Source of the DNA: an uncultured Lachnospiraceae bacterium
GTDB lineage: Bacteria > Bacillota > Clostridia > Lachnospirales > Lachnospiraceae
Reading direction: 5' to 3'
Assembly (NCBI GenBank): GCA_947175775.1
Contig: CAMWNY010000052.1
Span: 1 to 10,557, forward strand
DNA length: 10,557 nt
Positions within the stretch are counted from its first letter, which is position 1; every line of letters begins with the position of its first letter. Under the pieces are notes generated by a model, which searched no databases, had not been told where the DNA came from, and saw only the letters and a program-made list of their open reading frames with translations. Of this stretch, positions 6,466 through 10,557 are shown piece by piece. The translations under genes and the position numbers were made by a program.

Positions 6466-6996
6466 TCATTTAATAATTTCATGGCACTTTTTTGTATATT
6501 CTGTAAACGAAGCAATATTACTTAGTATTCCCCTCTGCAGTTTATGACTTGTTTCGATCGCAAGGTGAAATTGTTCCTGCGTAATATCCCCTTTTGTTAA
6601 TGCATCCTCCAGTTCGTCCATGTCATCAATTACAATTTTCCCATCCGGATAGACTACTAAATCCAAATATAAGTCATCAAAATATGGCATCCCATCTGCA
6701 TCAATTCCTTGTGCCGCTATCATATCTATGTACCACAACAGAATTTTTTCATCTTCATCCATCATAGCTGTTATACAATACCAGTCATTATAGGGCAAAA
6801 TCGACAGCCATTTTCTTCCTTTGTCACAAACTACAATGTCTTTACCATTGAATTTCCAAACCTGCGCTTTGTTTACCTCTTTGATTTCCATAAGCCCAAT
6901 ATATCCATTTAGTAATTCTGAATTTATCGTCTTCCCAAAAATATTTTTAGAAACAATACATGTCCACTCATCATATGATAATCGACTTCTTTTCAT
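6466..6996 (-). CDS. DUF402 domain protein (nucleoside di-/triphosphatase-like)
   Basis: This is a 176-residue cytoplasmic protein. The DUF402 signature is clear: LLWYIDMIAAQGI (87-98), YFDDLYLDLVVYPDGKIVI (105-123) and DDMDELEDAL (124-133), giving the acidic set Asp91, Asp107, Asp108, Asp112, Asp125, Asp127 and Glu128 expected to bind a divalent metal. Characterised relatives hydrolyse nucleoside tri- and diphosphates (Staphylococcus Ntdp) or act in fosfomycin biosynthesis (FomD). The substrate here is unproven. The helical C-terminus (ITQEQFHLAIETSHKLQ) is also typical. ATG 6996 was taken because MKRSRLSYDEW resembles family openings; a GTG at 7011 adds five residues. The RBS is weak for either. 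The gene lies 69 bases downstream of the VOC gene with no terminator or strong promoter seen between, so co-transcription is plausible. Confidence 0.82.
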   Translation of the reverse strand: MKRSRLSYDEWTCIVSKNIFGKTINSELLNGYIGLMEIKEVNKAQVWKFNGKDIVVCDKGRKWLSILPYNDWYCITAMMDEDEKILLWYIDMIAAQGIDADGMPYFDDLYLDLVVYPDGKIVIDDMDELEDALTKGDITQEQFHLAIETSHKLQRGILSNIASFTEYTKKCHEIIK

Positions 6997-7065
6997 AGCG
7001 TTCCATCTCACAATTCTTGCTTTTTGTCTACAGCTCCGTTTTAATGGGAATGTAATAAAATACTC

Positions 7066-7428
7066 CTACATTGGTGTCCCGACCTCGATTAAATTCCCGT
7101 CAGGGTCATAAAAGCGCACAACCTTCTGCCCCCAGCTATGCGTCATTAATTGGTTTACATATTCTATTGATTCCCCATAGCTCTCCAGTTTCTTGATAAA
7201 TCCTTCTATGTCGCTTTCTTCAAAGTATAATTCACATGCATTATTTCTAGGAATGCTGTCCCGATTCAGAAATGTTTTCCATATTTTTGCGTCTTGTAAC
7301 ACAAGCCCTTCTGTCAAAATCACATTTCCATCGTTGTCTAAAATGACTTCCAGCCCGAAAAGATTTTTATAAAATGCTATGGATTTTTCGATGTCATTTA
7401 CGACTATCAGAACATTTTTCAATTTCAT
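7066..7428 (-). CDS. VOC-family (glyoxalase/bleomycin-resistance fold) protein
   Basis: This 120-residue protein is one complete VOC unit: KNVLIVVNDIEKSIAFYKNLFGLEVI (3-28) is the first beta-alpha-beta module and ELYFEESDIEGFIKKL followed by KVVRFYDPDGNLIEVG is the second. Members of this superfamily include glyoxalases, dioxygenases, isomerases and drug-binding resistance proteins, and the reaction cannot be told from sequence. The family metal positions are only partly visible: Glu67 and Glu116 are present, while the first-strand position is Asn rather than His. Length is normal. AAAGGGA lies about 12 bases before the ATG. The nested hairpin at 7464-7522 ends 35 bases upstream, so it would sit in the 5' leader if transcription begins beyond it. 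Confidence 0.8.
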   Translation of the reverse strand: MKLKNVLIVVNDIEKSIAFYKNLFGLEVILDNDGNVILTEGLVLQDAKIWKTFLNRDSIPRNNACELYFEESDIEGFIKKLESYGESIEYVNQLMTHSWGQKVVRFYDPDGNLIEVGTPM

Positions 7429-7463
7429 ATTTCAACAAAATCCCTTTCTCCTACTCGTCGCGC

Positions 7464-7522
7464 CGGGCACCCGTCAGCGAACCGATTAATCGGTTTGATG
7501 TCGTATTTCCTCTAGGTGCCCG
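7464..7522. other. Nested hairpin / palindromic element of unknown class
   Basis: The outer arms CGGGCACC (7464-7471) and GGTGCCCG (7515-7522) are perfect 8-bp complements. The core AACCGATTAATCGGTT (7480-7495) is a perfect 16-base palindrome. Between them, 7472-7479 and 7496-7503 pair in 6 of 8 positions (one G-U), so the left arm is continuous for 24 bases while the right arm carries an 11-base bulge (7504-7514). Neither strand has a T run after the stem, so it is not a standard terminator. It lies between the NifX-like and VOC genes. On the minus strand the bulge reads TAGAGGAAATA. I could not match it to any riboswitch or known repeat family. Confidence 0.65.
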
Positions 7523-7594
7523 TGTGCATAAAGTAAAAACTACCCCCACCTGCAATCGCTGCAAGTGTGGAGCAGTTCATCGTTTACGCCTGAT

Positions 7595-8017
7595 TTAATG
7601 ATGCGCTCCATTTCCCGCGCAGCCGTGCCTATCTGCCCCGCATGAGTGACCCTCGCCGCACTGATGTTCTCCACCGTGATGGTTATGATGATCACAGTGC
7701 ACATCGGGGTTAAATGCCAGTGTTCCTGCAAGCAATGCATTGACTGCCTCGTCCGCACTTCCCGACACGCCGCCGTAAAGCTGAATACCTGCCTCTGCCA
7801 ATGCCATCTGCGCACCTGCGCCAATTCCGCCGCAAATCAGCGCATCGCATTTTAACGATGACAGCAGACCAGCCAAAGCGCCATGTCCGCTGCCTTGTGT
7901 GCTTACAACCTCCGTATTTGTAACCTTCCCGTCCGCAGTTTCGTAAACCTTAAACTGCTCCGTATGTCCAAAGTGCTGGAAAATCATTCCATTTTCATAA
8001 GTGACTGCAATTTTCAT
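7595..8017 (-). CDS. NifX/NafY-like (dinitrogenase FeMo-cofactor) family protein with His/Cys tail
   Basis: This 140-residue protein has the family fold signature: MKIAVTYENGMIFQHFGHTEQFKVYE (1-26, with HFGHTEQF) and LKCDALICGGIGAGAQMALAEAGIQLYGG (55-83). Members bind Fe-S or Fe-Mo clusters; many occur in non-fixing anaerobes, often beside Mrp-type ATPases, with unclear roles. No nif genes are visible here, so nitrogen fixation should not be inferred. Residues 105-140 are a tail with ten His and four Cys (DVHCDHHNHHGGEHQC and onward), probably metal-binding or metal-storing. ATG 8017 was chosen over 8029 because the upstream ATG abuts the RBS AAAGGA, and MKIAV is the family start. A strong promoter (8066-8094) and a dyad (8044-8061) precede it. 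It appears monocistronic. Confidence 0.85.
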   Translation of the reverse strand: MKIAVTYENGMIFQHFGHTEQFKVYETADGKVTNTEVVSTQGSGHGALAGLLSSLKCDALICGGIGAGAQMALAEAGIQLYGGVSGSADEAVNALLAGTLAFNPDVHCDHHNHHGGEHQCGEGHSCGADRHGCAGNGAHH

Positions 8018-8043
8018 AAATATATTCATTCCTTTCCCAATTC

Positions 8044-8061
8044 TTATTCAATGCCGAATAA
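8044..8061. promoter_or_regulatory. Operator-like dyad downstream of the NifX-like promoter
   Basis: TTATTC (8044-8049) and GAATAA (8056-8061) form a perfect 6-bp inverted repeat with a 6-base centre, covering the predicted transcription start. Its position would suit a repressor. The cognate regulator is unknown and is not in the window. Confidence 0.4.
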
Positions 8062-8065
8062 CACC

Positions 8066-8094
8066 ATTATAGTCCGGTATTGTAGGAAATTCAA
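8066..8094 (-). promoter_or_regulatory. Promoter for the NifX-like gene
   Basis: On the minus strand TTGAAT (8089-8094, 4 of 6), a 17-base spacer and a perfect TATAAT (8066-8071) predict a start near 8059 and a leader of about 40 bases. This is among the best promoter matches in the window. Confidence 0.65.
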
Positions 8095-8116
8095 GAGACT
8101 ATGGGCGTTCTTATTC

Positions 8117-8168
8117 GCACTGTTTTTAAGCCACTGTTTTTAAGGCATTTACGCACCAGCCACTGTTT
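8117..8168. repeat. Short tandem direct repeats
   Basis: CACTGTTTTTAAG occurs twice in tandem with a 14-base period (8118-8130 and 8132-8144), and a partial third copy CACTGTTT lies at 8161-8168. They occupy the gap between the GNAT gene's 3' end and the NifX-like promoter. No function is evident. Confidence 0.55.
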
Positions 8169-8193
8169 CGATAAACGGCTTCCGTAATAAGTA

Positions 8194-8739
8194 TTAAAAC
8201 TTCAGCACCATATAAATGTTATCAGAATATGTGCCGTCATCATATTTATTAGCATTCGGAAGCACGCCATATTCCTTAAATCCCAAGCTTTCATACAAAT
8301 GACGAGCTCTTTTATTATTATCTATTACACTTAATTCAGCCTGCTCAAACCCAAGATTCTTTATTTCCTCCAACAGCCTTTGCATCATAAGCTTTCCCAA
8401 GCCAAATCCTGTATATTTCTGATACAAAGCAATCCCTATTCCTGCACGATGTCTTTTCCGTCGGCTCCCTGATTCTCCTTCAAAAGAACAACTTCCTGCA
8501 TATTCTCCATCTACAAATGCCATCATTAACAGTTTATTATCCGATTGATTGTTGTCATTAATAAATTGTTCCTCGTCTTTTAGTGTATAGTGTATTTCAT
8601 CAGGCTCTGACATCAAAAACCTTGTTTCACCCGTAACAGCTTTCAGATAATCAAGAAGCATTTGTGCTTCATCTAATCGCGCACTACGTAAGGTAATTCT
8701 TTTTTCATCTAATCTATGCTGTTCCTCTGCAAATATCAT
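8194..8739 (-). CDS. GNAT-family N-acetyltransferase
   Basis: This 181-residue cytoplasmic enzyme is predicted to transfer the acetyl group of acetyl-CoA to an amine. The acetyl-CoA pyrophosphate loop is at 107-116 (QKYTGFGLGK, the Q/RxxGxG/A pattern), preceded by the strand AGIGIALYQKY. Motif B, NKRARHLYESLGFKEYG (142-158), is clear. MLLDYLKAVTGETRFLMSEPDEI near residues 27-49 resembles other uncharacterised GNATs (often called N-acetyltransferase YhhY-like or RimL-like). Substrate cannot be deduced. ATG 8739 has GGAGGA about 8 bases upstream. The in-frame TTG at 8754 lies within that RBS and is rejected. It has its own promoter candidate at 8771-8799, so it is probably not simply the tail of the nitroreductase operon. 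Confidence 0.85.
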   Translation of the reverse strand: MIFAEEQHRLDEKRITLRSARLDEAQMLLDYLKAVTGETRFLMSEPDEIHYTLKDEEQFINDNNQSDNKLLMMAFVDGEYAGSCSFEGESGSRRKRHRAGIGIALYQKYTGFGLGKLMMQRLLEEIKNLGFEQAELSVIDNNKRARHLYESLGFKEYGVLPNANKYDDGTYSDNIYMVLKF

Positions 8740-8770
8740 ATTTTTCTCCTCCAAATTTTAATTTACTGCC

Positions 8771-8799
8771 ATAATACCACGCAACTGACCAAATTACAA
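8771..8799 (-). promoter_or_regulatory. Candidate promoter for the GNAT gene
   Basis: On the minus strand TTGTAA (8794-8799, 4 of 6), a 17-base spacer and TATTAT (8771-8776, 5 of 6) lie in the 89-base gap after the nitroreductase stop. The predicted leader is only about 25 bases and includes the RBS. Confidence 0.45.
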
Positions 8800-8828
8800 T
8801 GATACCTCCTGCACTTTTGCCTCCCTTA

Positions 8829-9428
8829 TCATTGCAACATAAATTCCATAATATCTCCCAATTCCTTCCGCGGGCGCCTTTCAGGGCATTCGTCTGCATA
8901 CCCCAATGCGACCGCGCCAATCAACTGACCTTGCATGGCAAGATAAGCGGTCAACTCCTCATATGCAAAACATGTGTTTGCAATCCATAAAGTTCCAAGC
9001 CCAAACTCCTGCGCCTGCAAAAGCATATTTTCAATAAACGCGCCGATTGACAGCGTATCGCATATCTCCGTAAACCGTTCGTCCGTGTCAAGCGCCGTAA
9101 ACGGACTTTTCCCGTTTGTATTGATTATGACAATCAAAACCGGCGCCTCCCGCATAATGCGCAAGGTATTTTTGGCATCCGGCAAACCGCTCCTTGACTT
9201 TGGCAGCATTGCACACTCATTTTCTTCCCTGTAAATTCCCTTTTCCATCAAAGAAAGAAATTCTTCCTTGCTATGATTTCCCAAAACAATACACTTCCAC
9301 GGCTGCCTGTTTTTCGCGGACGGCGCGGCGCTTCCGGCTTGTATAACAGCCTCAATGATTTCCCTTGAAACTGGTTTGTCCTGAAATTTTCGGATACTTC
9401 TTCTAGTGTAAATTGTGTTTTGCTTCAT
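8829..9428 (-). CDS. Nitroreductase-family FMN-dependent oxidoreductase
   Basis: This 199-residue flavoprotein reduces nitro compounds, quinones or enones with NAD(P)H in characterised relatives; the physiological substrate is unknown. FMN-binding features are RRSIRKFQDKPV (9-20), APSAKNRQPWKCIVL (35-49), IGAFIENMLLQAQEFGLGTLWIANT, and a C-terminal GYADECPERRPRK. Length is normal and the protein lacks a ferredoxin extension. ATG 9428 is preferred (CGGAG 7 bases upstream) over an in-frame TTG at 9434. It starts two bases after the stop of the epimerase gene (TGATTATG), which indicates co-transcription and probably coupled translation. Its own 3' side carries no terminator before the GNAT promoter. 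Confidence 0.88.
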   Translation of the reverse strand: MKQNTIYTRRSIRKFQDKPVSREIIEAVIQAGSAAPSAKNRQPWKCIVLGNHSKEEFLSLMEKGIYREENECAMLPKSRSGLPDAKNTLRIMREAPVLIVIINTNGKSPFTALDTDERFTEICDTLSIGAFIENMLLQAQEFGLGTLWIANTCFAYEELTAYLAMQGQLIGAVALGYADECPERRPRKELGDIMEFMLQ

Positions 9429-9430
9429 AA

Positions 9431-10306
9431 TCAATCTCCGTTTTTAACCAACAAAATATAGTAATCCAGCAAATCATATATCCATTCCTGAAGTGCCGAA
9501 AACCGGAATCCAAGCGCGTTTGCCTTATCGGTATTGATACTGTATTCCGGCTCCCCGTTATACGGGGCTTCCTCTCCTTCACTGTCAAGAACCGCCTTTG
9601 TGCCCGTCTTTTTCTCAACATAGTCAATGATTTCTTTTATGGAAATTGTGCCCTGACAGCTTCCGTTTATGGCTCCCTGTATCTCTTTATCAACCAAAAA
9701 AGCAATAAATTTTCCCGCCTCATCAGAGCGGATAAATCCCATTTGACAGTCCAAATTATCAACGTACATTGGTATCGACTTCATTGTATGCTCCACATAA
9801 AAAAGCAGTCTTTTTGTATAATCGTCCCGCCCGATTGCAAACGGGTATCTTACCGCAATCCAGTTTTTATCCGTGTACTTCTGCCACAGCGCGTACTCTG
9901 CCTGCCGCTTGATTTCTTCATATGGAAAGGCTTTTCTGTCACACCATACAAAGTCCTTTGATGTCCCGTCAAAATCCGTTTCCATTGTATTAAAGCGTTT
10001 CGGCGCATAGACTGACGTGCTTGACATATAGATGTATTTATCGCAGTCAGCATGTTCCATTACATATCTAATATCATTGGAACAATATGCAATCTTATCA
10101 ATAATCACATCGTAATGCGTCCCCTTTAGAGCAGCTTTGACGCTTTCCTCATTTGTCCGCTGCAGTACAATCCGCCGTACCCTGCTGCCAAATGTATCCG
10201 GGGTTTTTCCCCTTGTCGCAATCGTCACGTCATGCCCTTTTTCCAGCAGTTCATTCACCATAGGAATTCCAAAAAACCGAGTTCCGCCAATTACCAAAAT
10301 GTTCAT
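9431..10306 (-). CDS. NAD-dependent epimerase/dehydratase (extended SDR family)
   Basis: This 291-residue Rossmann-fold enzyme opens with MNILVIGGTRFFGIPMVNELLEKGHDVTIATRG. The dinucleotide loop GGTRFFG (7-13) is a variant of TGxxGxxG. Candidate catalytic residues are Ser96 or Thr97 in MSSTSVY and Tyr129/Lys133 in PYEEIKRQAE (YxxxK). RYPFAIGRDDYTKR and YSINTDKANALGFRFSALQEWIYDLL are typical later elements of this group, which is usually annotated only as NAD-dependent epimerase or reductase. Substrate is probably a nucleotide sugar or a related hydroxy/keto compound, which is inference. ATG 10306 has GGAGGAG 9 bases upstream. The in-frame ATG at 10324 is part of that RBS and is rejected. It lies 17 bases after the TfoX-domain stop and 2 bases before the nitroreductase start. 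Confidence 0.87.
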   Translation of the reverse strand: MNILVIGGTRFFGIPMVNELLEKGHDVTIATRGKTPDTFGSRVRRIVLQRTNEESVKAALKGTHYDVIIDKIAYCSNDIRYVMEHADCDKYIYMSSTSVYAPKRFNTMETDFDGTSKDFVWCDRKAFPYEEIKRQAEYALWQKYTDKNWIAVRYPFAIGRDDYTKRLLFYVEHTMKSIPMYVDNLDCQMGFIRSDEAGKFIAFLVDKEIQGAINGSCQGTISIKEIIDYVEKKTGTKAVLDSEGEEAPYNGEPEYSINTDKANALGFRFSALQEWIYDLLDYYILLVKNGD

Positions 10307-10323
10307 CTTTCTATACTCCTCCA

Positions 10324-10557
10324 TTATTTCTTTAAAAAGTCGCTAAATTCTTTTAGTTCCGCTTTCTTTTCTTCTGACAGACCGTTAAATTCCGTATTAC
10401 AAATCGCGCCTTCCAGTGTATACAAATGCACTAAGCAGACCTGCGGATAGGCTTCCTTTAATTTCAAAAATGCCTGTTTGCTCCCCAATTGCACCAGTTT
10501 TTCAGGCGAGTCAATTCCAACGCTTGTCAATTTTTTTGCCATTTCTTTCCCAATATT
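10324..10557 (-). CDS. TfoX C-terminal domain protein (5' end outside window)
   Basis: The frame is open from the right edge: NIGKEMAKKLTSVGIDSPEKLVQLGS, KQAFLKLKEAYPQVC, LVHLYTLEGAICNTEFNGL, ending EFSDFLKK before TAA at 10324-10326. This is the TfoX/Sxy C-terminal domain (helix-hairpin-helix-like; consensus NIG..L...L..VGI.s...L...G...af..lk...p..c...L..LeGA). The ATG at 10542 falls inside the first helix and has no good RBS, so the real start is about 8-10 codons beyond the edge. Stand-alone versions of about 85-90 residues are common in Clostridia. Full-length TfoX/Sxy regulates competence in Gammaproteobacteria, but that role cannot be transferred to this short protein. It is the first visible gene of the epimerase-nitroreductase operon. 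Confidence 0.85.
   Translation of the reverse strand, partial: NIGKEMAKKLTSVGIDSPEKLVQLGSKQAFLKLKEAYPQVCLVHLYTLEGAICNTEFNGLSEEKKAELKEFSDFLKK

Noticed and set aside
7049..7072. AATGTA-N12-TACATT inverted repeat across the VOC stop codon
   Set aside because: The short AT-rich arms and long centre are expected by chance in this composition, and there is no T run for a terminator.
7540..7824. 94-residue minus-strand frame overlapping the NifX-like tail, ending in a Cys/His-containing peptide
   Set aside because: It is the shifted reading of a His/Cys-rich coding region, with no RBS and no recognisable domain.
7595..8017. Evidence for a nitrogen-fixation locus
   Set aside because: Only a NifX-like domain is present. 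Such proteins are widespread in non-fixing anaerobes and no nif structural or assembly gene is visible.
8714..8920. Minus-strand frame bridging the nitroreductase and GNAT genes with a hydrophobic segment
   Set aside because: It overlaps both flanking genes out of frame, has no convincing start, and the gap contains a promoter instead.

Overview
This window looks like chromosomal sequence from a low-to-moderate G+C Clostridia, most likely a Lachnospiraceae-type gut anaerobe. The evidence is strong AGGAGG-type ribosome binding sites, AT-rich intergenic regions with TATAAT promoters, lipobox lipoproteins, and a set of small proteins whose relatives I know mainly from that group: a hemerythrin-like protein, a NifX/NafY-like protein with a His/Cys tail, a DUF402 protein, a DUF3795 protein and a stand-alone TfoX C-terminal domain. 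No rRNA, tRNA, CRISPR array, transposase or phage gene was seen.

Layout. Positions 1-740 (+) hold the 3' end of a DUF4132-family gene and the 59-codon stump of a suppressor-of-fused (SUFU) domain gene. Positions 864-1457 (+) encode a hemerythrin-like protein, which converges on a lipoprotein of unknown family (1513-2457, -). A 304-base divergent intergenic region (2458-2761) with one promoter facing each way leads into a beta-lactamase-fold serine hydrolase (2762-4135, +) that carries three N-terminal membrane helices.

From 4237 to the right edge everything is on the minus strand. In transcription order, right to left, there are: a TfoX C-terminal-domain protein cut by the edge, an NAD-dependent epimerase and a nitroreductase, packed as an operon; a GNAT acetyltransferase with its own promoter; a NifX/NafY-like protein with a good promoter and a dyad just downstream of it; a nested hairpin element (7464-7522); a VOC/glyoxalase protein; a DUF402 nucleotide-phosphatase-like protein; a DUF3795 gene broken by a stop at codon 7, overlapping an LprI-domain lipoprotein by 4 bases; a degenerate second copy of the DUF3795 3' end; and a membrane protein with two helices.

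The window reads as a mosaic of single-gene housekeeping or accessory functions rather than one coherent pathway. I did not find a convincing new multi-gene system. The points most worth a second look are gene decay and rearrangement (the SUFU stump, and DUF3795 tail copies flanking a lipoprotein gene), the unassigned nested hairpin, and the unusual membrane fusion of the serine hydrolase.
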